A stretch of DNA of 64,000 nt from the NCBI RefSeq assembly GCF_018882295.1, contig NZ_JACVOR010000001.1:248001-312000 (forward strand), read 5' to 3'. Shown here piece by piece: positions 1-8,664 of the stretch (positions within the stretch are counted from its first letter, which is position 1; every line of letters starts with the position of its first letter). This DNA comes from Polynucleobacter sp. 80A-SIGWE. Lineage in GTDB: Bacteria > Pseudomonadota > Gammaproteobacteria > Burkholderiales > Burkholderiaceae. Under the pieces are notes generated by a model. It searched no databases and was not told the DNA's origin. It saw nothing but the letters and a program-made list of their open reading frames with translations. The position numbers and the translations under genes were made by a program.

Positions 1-1482
1 ATGGCCAATCGCTACCGATTCCCAGGGGTGGAGATCCGCGCCCGCAGTTTCCGAGAGTACCCATATAACGAGTTAGCCTCCCATTTAATTGGATATATCG
101 GACGCGTTTCTCAAAGAGATAAAGAGAAGATGCAGGCGGAAATTGAGAACTCCAAAGCAGATGATCCAGATGCATTACAGACTTCTTTCTTGCCGGGTAT
201 TCAGTATGTTGGCAAGATTGGCTTAGAGCAAAGTTATGAAGCGGTTCTTCGCGGCGTACCAGGATATGACCAAGTAGAAATTACTGCGGGCGGGAAACCA
301 GTACGCACCCTCTCTAGCTCACCTTCAATACCAGGGAAAAATGTGGTGTTGTCAGTGGACATCAAACTGCAATACTTAGTTGAACAACTCTACGGAAATT
401 TCCGCGGTGCATTTGTGGCGATTGAGCCTGAGACTGGCGACATCTTGGCATTTGTATCCAAACCTAACTTTAATCCAAATGATTTCGTAGAAGGTATTGA
501 TTCAGTGACATGGAAAGAGTTGAATGACTCCCCGCAAAAGCCACTATACAACCGCCCACTTAAAGGCATCTACCCACCGGGATCAACATACAAACCATTT
601 ATGGCGCTCGCAGCTTTAGAAACTAAAAAGCGCACACCGTCACAAACTATTTCAGATCCAGGTTATTTTGATTTTGGAAACCACACCTTCCGTGATGACA
701 AAAAAGGTGGACACGGTATTGTGGACATGCAAAAGTCCATCGTGGAATCTTGCGATACCTACTATTACTTACTCGCGCGTGACATGGGCGTGAATATGAT
801 GCATGACTTCATGAAGCCATTTGGTTTTGGACAAATCACTGGCATTGACCTACAAGGCGAATCCAAAGGCGTACTGCCTTCCACTGAGTGGAAAAAAAAT
901 ACCTTCAAGAAACCAGAACAACAAAAATGGTACGAGGGCGAAACAATTTCGCTTGGCATTGGACAAGGCTACAACGCCTTTACCATTTTGCAGTTGGCAC
1001 ATGCTATGGCAAATATGGCAAATAACGGCATCGTAATGAAGCCGCACTTAGTGAAGGCAATTGAAGATCCTTTCACAAGGAACCGCACCCTCACAACGCC
1101 CAAAGAAAGTTATCGCATTGACCTTGTTCCAGAAAATATTGAAGTCATTAAGAAAGCAATGGTTGAAGTTAACAATTCCGGAACCTCTGCCTCTGTGTTT
1201 AAAGGCACCGGCTATCAGGTAGGTGGCAAGACAGGAACTGCGCAAGTATTTAGTTTGAATTCGAAAGAGTACAAGCACGGAGCTACTGCAGAATTTTTAC
1301 GCGACCACGCTTTATATATTGCTTTTGCTCCCGCTGAAAAACCAACTATCGTGATTGCAATGGTCGTTGAGAATGCAGGATTTGGTGCGCAACATGCCGC
1401 ACCGATTGCGCGCAAAGCATTAGATTTTTATATTGAAGGTAAATGGCCAAAGGAGATTCCTGAATGGAAAAGAGCGCCATAA
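1..1482 (+). CDS. mrdA: Penicillin-binding protein 2 (peptidoglycan transpeptidase), 5'-truncated by the window edge
   Basis: PBP2 is the inner-membrane transpeptidase that cross-links peptidoglycan during cell elongation, working with RodA. The 493 visible residues are the C-terminal part of a protein normally about 600-650 long; the membrane anchor and the start of the pedestal domain lie before position 1, so the first ATG seen is not the true start. The transpeptidase motifs are clear: the active-site S-x-x-K as GSTYK with nucleophile Ser195 of the visible part, SCD as the S-x-N/D motif, and GGKTGTAQV with Lys410 as the KTG motif. The last 19 bases overlap the start of rodA, the usual mrdA-rodA coupling. 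Identity is secure; only the missing 5' end is uncertain. Confidence 0.95.
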   Translation: MANRYRFPGVEIRARSFREYPYNELASHLIGYIGRVSQRDKEKMQAEIENSKADDPDALQTSFLPGIQYVGKIGLEQSYEAVLRGVPGYDQVEITAGGKPVRTLSSSPSIPGKNVVLSVDIKLQYLVEQLYGNFRGAFVAIEPETGDILAFVSKPNFNPNDFVEGIDSVTWKELNDSPQKPLYNRPLKGIYPPGSTYKPFMALAALETKKRTPSQTISDPGYFDFGNHTFRDDKKGGHGIVDMQKSIVESCDTYYYLLARDMGVNMMHDFMKPFGFGQITGIDLQGESKGVLPSTEWKKNTFKKPEQQKWYEGETISLGIGQGYNAFTILQLAHAMANMANNGIVMKPHLVKAIEDPFTRNRTLTTPKESYRIDLVPENIEVIKKAMVEVNNSGTSASVFKGTGYQVGGKTGTAQVFSLNSKEYKHGATAEFLRDHALYIAFAPAEKPTIVIAMVVENAGFGAQHAAPIARKALDFYIEGKWPKEIPEWKRAP

Positions 1483-2615
1483 GTAAAACCAAGAAAATAT
1501 TTCTAAGTATTTTTAGCGGGCTTGATCGCCAGCTAGGCCTTATTTTACTTGGCTTAGCGGGAGTTGGATTTATTACCTTTTTGTCCGCAAGTCAAAATAC
1601 GCCAGTTCGGTTTGAAGATGAATTGCGCAACCTAGCGCTCTCATTTGCAGTGATGTGGATAGTTTCTCGCATTCCACCAAAGTGGTTAGAGATGGCTGCC
1701 GTATGGATTTATGGAATTGGAGTTGCACTATTGATAGCAGTCGCGGTATTTGGATTAATTAAAAAAGGTGCGCGACGTTGGCTTAATATTGGTTTCGTAA
1801 TTCAGCCATCAGAGCTCATGAAAATTGCTATGCCACTAATGTTGGCTTGGTACTTTCAGAAACGTGAGGGCATCCAAAAATCTTGGGACTATGGAGTGGC
1901 AGCAATCATCCTCGCCATTCCGGTCTTCCTCATTGCGCGTCAGCCCGACCTTGGCACTGCACTCTTGGTTTTCGCTGCAGGTATGTATGTGATTATTTTG
2001 GCGGGACTACCGTGGAAATGGATTCTGCCATTTGTTGGTCTCGGCGCTTTTGGCATCATCTTGATTATTATTTTTGGCAACATGATTTGCGCGCATGATG
2101 TTGTTTGGCCACTTGTTCATAACTATCAAAAGCATCGAGTCTGCACTTTGCTCGATCCAAGTAGCGATCCTCTCGGCAAAGGTTTTCATACAATTCAATC
2201 TATGATTGCAATTGGCTCAGGTGGATTTTTCGGCAAAGGCTGGTTTCAGGGTACGCAAGCGCATCTTGAATTTATTCCAGAAAAGCATACCGACTTTGTC
2301 TTTGCGGTTTTCTCTGAAGAATTTGGTCTTCTAGGCAACTTGGTCTTGCTAGCACTTTTCTTCGCACTAATTAAGAGGGGCCTAGCTATTTCTGCTAGCG
2401 CACCCAATCTTTTTACCCGACTACTAGGTGCATCGGTCACGCTGATTTTCTTTACCTACGCATTTGTCAATATCGGCATGGTAAGTGGCCTATTGCCTGT
2501 TGTAGGCGTTCCATTGCCATTCATCAGCTACGGAGGCACTGCTTTAGTAACGCTGGGATTTGGTGCTGGGATTTTGATGAGCATTCATCGCCATCGACGT
2601 TTAGTACAAAGCTAA
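1464..2615 (+). CDS. rodA: Rod-shape-determining SEDS glycosyltransferase RodA
   Basis: RodA is the SEDS-family peptidoglycan polymerase of the elongasome and partners with PBP2. The 383-residue product is a polytopic membrane protein with about ten hydrophobic segments. It carries SEDS hallmarks: the WLNIGFVIQPSE block near residue 110, FIPEKHTDFVFA in the large periplasmic loop (the catalytic Asp region), and the C-terminal PLPFISYGGTALV signature. The start ATG lies inside the end of mrdA (19-base overlap), so translation is probably coupled. A strong palindromic terminator follows the stop codon. RodA is preferred over its paralogue FtsW because of the direct mrdA linkage. Confidence 0.96.
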   Translation: MEKSAISKTKKIFLSIFSGLDRQLGLILLGLAGVGFITFLSASQNTPVRFEDELRNLALSFAVMWIVSRIPPKWLEMAAVWIYGIGVALLIAVAVFGLIKKGARRWLNIGFVIQPSELMKIAMPLMLAWYFQKREGIQKSWDYGVAAIILAIPVFLIARQPDLGTALLVFAAGMYVIILAGLPWKWILPFVGLGAFGIILIIIFGNMICAHDVVWPLVHNYQKHRVCTLLDPSSDPLGKGFHTIQSMIAIGSGGFFGKGWFQGTQAHLEFIPEKHTDFVFAVFSEEFGLLGNLVLLALFFALIKRGLAISASAPNLFTRLLGASVTLIFFTYAFVNIGMVSGLLPVVGVPLPFISYGGTALVTLGFGAGILMSIHRHRRLVQS

Positions 2616-2664
2616 AAATTAGATTTAGCAATCACGCAAGATTGCAGCAGTATCTCTAGAAACA

Positions 2665-2690
2665 AAAAAGCCCGGCATGCCGGGCTTTTT
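2665..2690. terminator. Bidirectional intrinsic terminator between rodA and hup
   Basis: A perfect 26-base palindrome with a GCCCGGCA half-site, an A5 run on the left and a T5 run on the right. It sits between two convergent genes, so it can end the rodA transcript and the HU transcript. Confidence 0.9.
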
Positions 2691-2707
2691 CATCAACAAA
2701 GCAAGAA

Positions 2708-2992
2708 TTACTTCTTACGCTTGTTAACTGAATCTTTAAATGCTTTACCAGCAGAAAACTTAACAGTTTTAGCAGCAGCAATTTTGAGTGGCTCGCCAGT
2801 TTTTGGGTTACGGCCCATACGTGCAGCGCGCTTACCAGAAGCAAAAGTACCGAAACCGATCAGTTGTACTGAGTCGCCTTTAGTAACAGCTTTAATGATT
2901 TGCTCAATAGCAGAATTCAATGCAAATTCAGCTTTGGCTTTTGAGATCTCAGCGTCGTCAGCAATCGCTGCGATTAGTTCTGCTTTGTTCAA
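2708..2992 (-). CDS. hup: DNA-binding protein HU
   Basis: HU is a small basic nucleoid protein that bends DNA as a dimer. The product is about 94 residues. It shows the HU/IHF pattern: an N-terminal [10 protein letters not shown] helix, the central [21 protein letters not shown] signature of the DNA-binding arm, and [13 protein letters not shown] at the end. I place the start at a TTG (2992) because an AAGGAG Shine-Dalgarno lies six bases upstream (2999-3004) and HU proteins begin MNK; the ATG 12 codons further upstream adds residues foreign to the family. It is convergent with rodA and ends at a shared terminator. Confidence 0.95.
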   Translation of the reverse strand: MNKAELIAAIADDAEISKAKAEFALNSAIEQIIKAVTKGDSVQLIGFGTFASGKRAARMGRNPKTGEPLKIAAAKTVKFSAGKAFKDSVNKRKK

Positions 2993-3105
2993 GTGAAGCT
3001 CCTTATAGATATTGATGTCAGCGCACATTGCGCTTACATGATTTTAACCACAAAAAATTACAAAAATAAAGCTGCGTCACAGCAATTTTTTTTATTGCTG
3101 CTTTT

Positions 3106-3471
3106 TTACTCTTCTATAACTGTCACATCGGACACAAAATACTCGGTATCGCCAAAACAACTTGTAGGCAATCCGATGTGCTGATCATATTTAAGGGCAA
3201 CTTTTTTACCCAAATTGGCATTAATTTTTTGCGCCACAGCATCTTCCCGCACCGTAAAGAGGAATTTTTCTGACATAGTTCCAGGCATTGAAACCATGGC
3301 TAATTCACCTTCCCAGGTTTTACATACATAACCACGGTTAGAAAATTTCTGGACATATCCAGCGCGTTCACCGCTGCCATAGCTCCAATTGAGCATAATC
3401 CAGGTATATGCTGCTAAACCGGCCAAGCCAATCAATACAAGGCTTAAAAGCCATTTTACGAATCCATTCAT
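3106..3471 (-). CDS. Small membrane-anchored hypothetical protein
   Basis: A 121-residue protein with one N-terminal hydrophobic segment (about residues 5-27), so probably a signal anchor with the rest in the periplasm. The soluble part has an ERAGYVQKFSNRGYVCKTWE block and a later GLPTSCFGDTEY segment; the two cysteines could form a disulfide. The GYVQKFS...CKTWEGEL pattern recurs in short conserved inner-membrane proteins of many Gram-negatives, sometimes mislabelled as a dehydrogenase; that is from memory. Nothing in the sequence gives an activity. It stands alone, between hup and lpxO. Confidence 0.75.
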   Translation of the reverse strand: MNGFVKWLLSLVLIGLAGLAAYTWIMLNWSYGSGERAGYVQKFSNRGYVCKTWEGELAMVSMPGTMSEKFLFTVREDAVAQKINANLGKKVALKYDQHIGLPTSCFGDTEYFVSDVTVIEE

Positions 3472-3634
3472 ATGGTTTTCCTTAAGAAATCATCTCTGCA
3501 GCCCTAATTAGGTGCATTCACAGCGGCCTGTTTTGACCCCAATCAACATTTGAGCATATTCATTACAAAAATAGGGATGAAATAGCGCTCCATACAAATT
3601 AAAATACTAGTGTTAACGCTAATTGGTAAATCTC

Positions 3635-4537
3635 ATGGAACTACGTCACATCGTCTTTTTGATCTTTGTTGTTTCGGCTGTTTATGTCTACTTCAGGGGT
3701 AAGGTTCGATTTGGCTTAGTGCGCTCACTAACGGACTATCAAGTTCTTTTGGCTCCAGTTAACAGCCTGCTCTACTTATTCTCAAAAACTAAGGCTGGGG
3801 CATTTATTCCAGTTGCAGACTTTCCTGAGATGAAACCGCTTCAAGATAATTGGCAGACTATCCGCGATGAAGCACTAGCCTTAAACGCAGATGGCGCAAT
3901 CGCTGCTGCTACGGGATATAACGATATTGGGTTTAACTCCTTCTTTCGGACGGGCTGGAAGCGCTTTCACCTCTATTGGTATGGCAAAGAAATGCCATCT
4001 GCACAACTCCAATGCCCTAAAACTGTCGCCCTCCTCAAATCGATCCCCTCGATCAAAGCCGCGATGTTTGCCTCATTACCCCCTGGAGCAACGCTAGTAA
4101 GGCACCGAGACCCCTATGCGGGCTCCTTGCGCTATCACATCGGCCTAGTCACGCCAAACGATCCCAAGTGCTTTATCGATGTAGATGGGGAGCGTTATTT
4201 CTGGAAAGATGGCGAACCAGTCATGTTTGATGAAACTTACATTCACTACGCTGCCAATGAGACGGATCATCAGCGCATTGTCTTGTTTTGCGATGTGGAA
4301 CGGCCAGTTCACACTAAATTGGTGCAATTATTCAATCACTGGTTTGGGCGATACGTGATGAGTGCCGCTTCCTCCCAAAACGTTGAGGGAGAGAAGGTGG
4401 GGTTTGTAAACGTCCTCTTCAAGTACTTTTATCACCTAAGAGCTCAGGCAAAAAAGCTTAAGGCAAAACACCGCAGCGTTTATTACATCGGAAAATGGGT
4501 TTTGATTTTAGGAATTCTTTGGGCGATTTTTTGGTAA
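3635..4537 (+). CDS. lpxO: Aspartyl/asparaginyl beta-hydroxylase family, likely lipid A 2-hydroxylase LpxO
   Basis: LpxO is a membrane-associated Fe(II)/2-oxoglutarate dioxygenase that adds a 2-OH to a secondary acyl chain of lipid A. The 300-residue length matches the family. Residues about 3-20 form an N-terminal membrane segment. The iron-binding HxD is HRD at His157/Asp159, inside HRDPYAGSLRYHIGL, and the distal ligand is probably His204 in FDETYIHYAANET. A second hydrophobic segment closes the C-terminus. I prefer the ATG at 3635 over an upstream in-frame TTG at 3623; neither has a strong ribosome site. The overall family call is secure. The substrate (lipid A rather than another acyl chain or a peptide) is inferred from length and membrane segments. 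Confidence 0.87.
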   Translation: MELRHIVFLIFVVSAVYVYFRGKVRFGLVRSLTDYQVLLAPVNSLLYLFSKTKAGAFIPVADFPEMKPLQDNWQTIRDEALALNADGAIAAATGYNDIGFNSFFRTGWKRFHLYWYGKEMPSAQLQCPKTVALLKSIPSIKAAMFASLPPGATLVRHRDPYAGSLRYHIGLVTPNDPKCFIDVDGERYFWKDGEPVMFDETYIHYAANETDHQRIVLFCDVERPVHTKLVQLFNHWFGRYVMSAASSQNVEGEKVGFVNVLFKYFYHLRAQAKKLKAKHRSVYYIGKWVLILGILWAIFW

Positions 4538-4552
4538 GTCCTTAAGGACTTA
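4535..4552. repeat. Perfect 18-bp palindrome spanning two convergent stop codons
   Basis: TAAGTCCTTAAGGACTTA contains the lpxO stop (4535-4537) and the stop of the minus-strand DUF167 gene (4542-4544). It has no loop or T-tract, so it is a poor terminator candidate. Confidence 0.6.
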
Positions 4553-4838
4553 AGGCTTCAGCAATCTGCTCTGGGGTGATTGGGCCCCAGATTTCCACCC
4601 GCTTTACACGGCTATTTTGCCCCGATAAGAGCTGAATTTGTTTTTGGGGCACCCTTAATTGCTTGGAAAGCCAGGATAACAACATCTCATTCGCCCTGTT
4701 TTCTAAGGCCGGAGCCTGTAGGGATATCTTGAGGCAGCCATCATGCAGGCCAACTACCTTAGTCAGCTTTGCGCCTGGTTGGCAATGTAAATTAAGAACA
4801 ATGCCAGCGGGGGTTTGTTTTAACCAAATAGGCATCAT
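4542..4838 (-). CDS. DUF167 / YggU-family protein
   Basis: A protein of about 98 residues matching the DUF167 (YggU) pattern: VLNLHCQPGAKLTKVVG followed by LKISLQAPALENRANEMLL (the conserved P-x-x-G-x-A-N segment, here ALENRAN) and LLSGQNSRVKRVEI. The fold is small alpha/beta and its cellular role is not established. An in-frame TTG just before two tandem ATGs gives start ambiguity of one or two codons. It converges with lpxO and its stop codon lies inside an 18-bp palindrome shared with the lpxO stop. Confidence 0.85.
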   Translation of the reverse strand: MMPIWLKQTPAGIVLNLHCQPGAKLTKVVGLHDGCLKISLQAPALENRANEMLLSWLSKQLRVPQKQIQLLSGQNSRVKRVEIWGPITPEQIAEALSP

Positions 4839-4860
4839 CAAAGTACTTTAAACTCAAAAC

Positions 4861-5526
4861 ATGATTATGAAGAACTCCAGCGCCTTAGACCAGCTATTTG
4901 CAAATAATCGCGAATGGGCGGAGGCGATGATTGCCAAGGACGCTAATTTTTTTAAGCGGCTAGTTTCACAACAGGCACCAGAATATCTTTGGATTGGCTG
5001 CTCAGACAGCCGCGTACCTGCAAACGACATTGTTAACTTGTTGCCAGGTGAACTCTTTGTGCATCGCAATGTTGCCAATGTGGTGGTTCATACCGATCTG
5101 AACTGCTTATCCGTTATTCAATTTGCAATTGATCTTTTAAAGGTAAAACACATTTTGGTGGTGGGTCACTATGGTTGCTCTGGTGTGCATGCTGCCCTAA
5201 CTGATAAACGTGTTGGGCTTGCTGACAATTGGTTGCGCCATGTTAAGGATGTACATCAAAAGCATGAACGCTACCTTGGCGAAGTTATTCCCACCGCAAA
5301 ACGACAAGATCGCTTGTGCGAACTCAATGTTATCGAGCAAGTAGTGAACGTTTGTGAAACCACCATCGTTCAAGATGCATGGGCGAGAGGGCAAGATCTA
5401 ACGGTGCATGGCTGGGCTTACCGGCTTGAGACTGGCCTAGTAAATGATTTAGGTATGTCGATTAGCTCTACCGAAGAAATGAATGTACGCTACGCCAAAT
5501 CCTTATCTCGCTACGACTCCGAATAA
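4861..5526 (+). CDS. can: Beta-class carbonic anhydrase
   Basis: Carbonic anhydrase interconverts CO2 and bicarbonate, supplying bicarbonate for carboxylases. The 221-residue protein has the beta-class signature: WIGCSDSRVPAN with zinc ligand Cys47 and the Asp49/Arg51 dyad, FVHRNVANVV, and the second ligand pair in VGHYGCSGV (His103, Cys106). Length fits the E. coli Can type. Translation could begin at either of two nearby ATGs (4861 or 4867). The next gene begins nine bases after the stop, so they may be cotranscribed. Confidence 0.95.
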   Translation: MIMKNSSALDQLFANNREWAEAMIAKDANFFKRLVSQQAPEYLWIGCSDSRVPANDIVNLLPGELFVHRNVANVVVHTDLNCLSVIQFAIDLLKVKHILVVGHYGCSGVHAALTDKRVGLADNWLRHVKDVHQKHERYLGEVIPTAKRQDRLCELNVIEQVVNVCETTIVQDAWARGQDLTVHGWAYRLETGLVNDLGMSISSTEEMNVRYAKSLSRYDSE

Positions 5527-5534
5527 ATTAAGTT

Positions 5535-6422
5535 TTGTTTAAAAACTTTTCAAATAATTCCGGAGTAGCGCTACTTCGATTTCTGGTTTCGCTTCCCTAC
5601 AAGACTCTGGTCTCCATTGGCTATGCCTTGGGCTATCTGGTGGCACACATTCCTAGTGATCGCAATCGTGTGGTTCAAAAAAATTTAGAACTGTGTTTTC
5701 CTGAACTAAGCCCAATTGAAATTAACGAACTTAGAAAAGAGCATTGGAAATTACTCGGTCGTAGCCTTGTAGAGAAAAGTATTATTTGGCTCGGCACCAA
5801 AAAACAGCTAGACGACATGATCGAAGTTCGGTCGGAGGTCGACCTGAGTGATAGAAAGCCACGCATCTTAGTGAACATGCATTTTATTGGGATTGAGGGC
5901 AGCATTATTTTGAGTGCCCTTGCTCACGATAGGGGCTGGCCACGTACCTCGGGATTTTTCCAAAGGATGAAAAGCCCTTTCTTTAATAGAAAGATTATTG
6001 AGTGGCGCAATCGCTTTGGTGGAAATTCTATTGACCGGCAAGGAAATTCTCTTGAGCTCATTCGAGAAATTCGCAAAGGGAACTTCATCATCATTGCACC
6101 TGATATCGACTTAGGCCTCAAAGATTCGACCTTCGTTCCTTTTTTTAATATTCAAACCAATACGATTACGGCTGTATCGCGTCTTGCAAAAATCACGGGG
6201 GCAGAAGTCTGCATGATGATCACGACCCTAAAAAAGAATGGGGCCGGCTATGTTTGCACTATCAGCAAACCGCTTGAGAATTTTCCGACCGAAAGCCCTG
6301 AAGCAGATACTGCACGCCTAAACCAAATTTTCGAACAAGAAATCAGACTCAGACCTGCCGAATACTATTGGGTTCATAAGCGCTTTAAAAATAGGCCGTT
6401 TAACGAAGTTGGGCCCTATTAA
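5535..6422 (+). CDS. Lysophospholipid/lipid A acyltransferase, LpxL/HtrB family
   Basis: Members of this family transfer a fatty acyl chain from acyl-ACP to lipid A precursors at the inner membrane. The 295-residue protein has a hydrophobic N-terminus (about residues 10-35) and the catalytic H-x4-E as HFIGIE with His116 and Glu121, plus later APDIDLG and FFNIQTNTITAVSRLAK segments typical of LpxL-like proteins. The only plausible start is a TTG at 5535 with a weak ribosome site. Which acyl position it acts on cannot be decided here. Together with lpxO upstream and pagP near 18 kb it points to modified lipid A. Confidence 0.87.
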   Translation: MFKNFSNNSGVALLRFLVSLPYKTLVSIGYALGYLVAHIPSDRNRVVQKNLELCFPELSPIEINELRKEHWKLLGRSLVEKSIIWLGTKKQLDDMIEVRSEVDLSDRKPRILVNMHFIGIEGSIILSALAHDRGWPRTSGFFQRMKSPFFNRKIIEWRNRFGGNSIDRQGNSLELIREIRKGNFIIIAPDIDLGLKDSTFVPFFNIQTNTITAVSRLAKITGAEVCMMITTLKKNGAGYVCTISKPLENFPTESPEADTARLNQIFEQEIRLRPAEYYWVHKRFKNRPFNEVGPY

Positions 6423-6460
6423 CTCTTCTTCTCTAAGCGCTTTTGTCCTATCATTAATGG

Positions 6461-7213
6461 ATGACTGAACGTATTGGGCTATTTGCCGATCTGCATAGTA
6501 ATTTAGAGGCTTTCGATGCCTGCATGGAGCAGGCCAAAGAACTGGGCGTTACCCGCATGGTTTTTTTAGGGGATCTTGTTGGTTACAACGCGGATCCTGG
6601 CGCCCTGATTGATCGCATTGGAGATATGGTTGCCAATAAGAAGGCGATTGCTGTTCTAGGGAATCATGACCAAGCGGTCTTTGAAGACCACAGCCATCAA
6701 ATGAATGCGAGCGCGAATGCCGCAATTGAATGGACTAAATCTCAACTTAACGCTACTCAAGTGCAATTCTTAAAAGACTTGCCATTAATGGTTCAAGAGG
6801 ATGCGATGTGTTTTGTTCATGCATCGGCACACAATCCAGCGGACTGGAATTACATCACTGACAGTATGAGCGCTTGGCGTTGCGTACAAAACTCTGGCAA
6901 GACATATACGTTTGTTGGCCATGCTCACGAGCAAGCGCTCTTCTATCAAAGTGCGGTTGGTAAGTTAATTCGTTTTGCCCCACATCCTGGTGACGAAGTT
7001 CCAGTAATGCGTCATCGTCAATGGGTTGGAGTAGTTGGCTCACTTGGTCAACCGCGAGACGGAAATCCTGAGGCTTGCTTTGCTGTTTTCGAACCAGAGC
7101 TAGAAGTACTCACTTTTCATCGCACTCCTTACGATCAATTTACAGCGGCAGATAAAGTACGTCGTGCTGGATTGCCGGAAGACCTTGCCAACCGCCTAAT
7201 CACAGGCAAATAA
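6461..7213 (+). CDS. Calcineurin-like metallophosphoesterase (protein phosphatase type)
   Basis: A 250-residue dinuclear-metal phosphoesterase. The metal-binding motifs appear in order: FADLHSN near the N-terminus, GDLVGYNADP, LGNHDQAV, FVHASAH and VGHAHEQ. This fits the Metallophos_2 group, which includes YfcE-like enzymes and serine/threonine phosphatases. Only seven bases separate it from a serine/threonine kinase fused to a UspA domain, which suggests a kinase-phosphatase pair acting on shared targets. That pairing is inference from context; the substrate is unknown. Confidence 0.86.
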   Translation: MTERIGLFADLHSNLEAFDACMEQAKELGVTRMVFLGDLVGYNADPGALIDRIGDMVANKKAIAVLGNHDQAVFEDHSHQMNASANAAIEWTKSQLNATQVQFLKDLPLMVQEDAMCFVHASAHNPADWNYITDSMSAWRCVQNSGKTYTFVGHAHEQALFYQSAVGKLIRFAPHPGDEVPVMRHRQWVGVVGSLGQPRDGNPEACFAVFEPELEVLTFHRTPYDQFTAADKVRRAGLPEDLANRLITGK

Positions 7214-7220
7214 TTAACTT

Positions 7221-8639
7221 ATGTCGATTAATACTGATATTGAAGCAGTTGATGAGATTTTCCAAGAAGGCAAAGTAGTTGATGGGTTTGTATTGGGAAC
7301 AGAAGTTCATCGTGGCGGCATGGCTAGCTTGTACTCGGCGACCAAAGAGGGAATTGATGTTCCTATTCTTCTCAAGATTCCTAGGGTAGGTCGCGATCAA
7401 CCTGTTGAAAGCCTCATTGGTTTTGAGACTGAACTCACCATTCTGCGCTCGCTCAAGAGCCCCTATGTTCCTAAGTATCTTGGCTCCGGCAACATGGCAA
7501 CGCGCCCCTACATCGCAATGGAGCGTGTCGAAGGAAGGCCGCTTGAAGACTTCATCAAAGAAGGTAAGGTTTTTACGATTGATGAGGTAGTAAAGATTGG
7601 CGCCGACTTAGCACAAGCAGTGCAATCCCTACATTCGCAAGACGCCATTCATTTAGATATCAAGCCAGAAAATATTCTGATTGACGATAAGGGCAAGCTC
7701 ACCTTAATTGACTTTGGCCTATCGCACCATGCGCGCTTCCCCGACTTACTCGCAGAAGAAATGCGTAAGGGAATTGGCTCTGCGCCATACATCTCGCCAG
7801 AGCAAGTTACCGGAATTCGCTCTGACTATCGCAGTGATATTTTTTCTATCGGCGTGATTATGTATGAGTTGCTAACGGGTGAACTTCCCTTTGGTAACCC
7901 GCAGTCGATGAGTGGCCTGCGAAAAAGAATGTGGGCACAGGCATTTCCTCCGCGAGCCATTCGCAAAGAGATACCACGCTGGTTACAGGAAATTGTTTTG
8001 CGCTGCCTAGAGCCGCGCGCAGCAGATCGCTATCAAAGCGCCACACGTCTGCGTCAAGTCTTGCGTGACCATGAAAGCGTCACTCTTACGGAGCGTGCTG
8101 ACCGAGTTGACCCCCTGAGCTTTTGGGAAAACCTCAAACGCATGTTCCGTGCAGCAGGTTACGAACCCTCACCAAGCCCGCGCCCTAGCATTGGAAATTA
8201 TGATGCACCGTTAATGATTGCGGCGATCGATACGCGCCAATCTGATGAAGACTTACGCGAACGCATGCAAACAACCGCAAAAAATTTATTGCAGGCTTAT
8301 CCCGAAAGCCGTCTCGTGTGTCTCAGCACTATTGCAAGCACACCAACTTTTGAAGGCAATCAAGAAAGTGAAACTGCCAGCGGTATTGTGCGAGGGCATC
8401 TCGTACAGCTTATGGAATGGGCTAAACCTTTGAAGTTGCCGCCCGAAAGAATTTCATATCACGTACTAGAGGCGCTTGATCCAGCGAGTCGTATTGTGGA
8501 ATTTGCCAAGGACAATGATGCCTCCCTAATCTTGATTGGGGCATCCCATAAGCTGCCAAACAAAGTAACGCCTTGGCGGACCTCCATGACAAAGATTGTT
8601 GAAGAGGCCCCTTGCAGCGTTCATATTGTCAGAACCTAG
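7221..8639 (+). CDS. Serine/threonine protein kinase with C-terminal universal stress protein domain
   Basis: A 472-residue fusion. Residues about 20-290 form an Hanks-type kinase: a degenerate glycine loop (GTEVHRGGMASLYSA), the lysine in ILLKIPR, the catalytic HLDIKPENILID, DFGLSHH in place of a standard DFG segment, and SAPYISPEQ plus SDIFSIGVIMYELLTGELPF in the activation and F-helix regions. Residues about 330-472 form a UspA fold, beginning PLMIAAIDTR and ending LILIGASH...APCSVHIVRT; the nucleotide-binding G-2x-G-9x-G is only partly kept. No transmembrane segment is visible, so the kinase is cytosolic. It is seven bases downstream of a metallophosphatase and probably in its operon. Confidence 0.9.
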   Translation: MSINTDIEAVDEIFQEGKVVDGFVLGTEVHRGGMASLYSATKEGIDVPILLKIPRVGRDQPVESLIGFETELTILRSLKSPYVPKYLGSGNMATRPYIAMERVEGRPLEDFIKEGKVFTIDEVVKIGADLAQAVQSLHSQDAIHLDIKPENILIDDKGKLTLIDFGLSHHARFPDLLAEEMRKGIGSAPYISPEQVTGIRSDYRSDIFSIGVIMYELLTGELPFGNPQSMSGLRKRMWAQAFPPRAIRKEIPRWLQEIVLRCLEPRAADRYQSATRLRQVLRDHESVTLTERADRVDPLSFWENLKRMFRAAGYEPSPSPRPSIGNYDAPLMIAAIDTRQSDEDLRERMQTTAKNLLQAYPESRLVCLSTIASTPTFEGNQESETASGIVRGHLVQLMEWAKPLKLPPERISYHVLEALDPASRIVEFAKDNDASLILIGASHKLPNKVTPWRTSMTKIVEEAPCSVHIVRT

Positions 8640-8659
8640 ATCGTTAACCTGATCTAGGT
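8634..8659 (+). repeat. Inverted repeat at the end of the kinase gene
   Basis: Nine-base arms ACCTAGATC and GATCTAGGT around an 8-base loop, overlapping the kinase stop codon and lying between convergent genes. A weak transcription terminator is possible, but no clear T-tract follows. Confidence 0.5.
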
Positions 8660-8664
8660 AGTGT

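Noticed and set aside
4535..4552. 18-bp palindrome as terminator
   Set aside because: No loop and no T-tract, so it is unlikely to terminate transcription; it may be a by-product of the two stop codons or a binding site.
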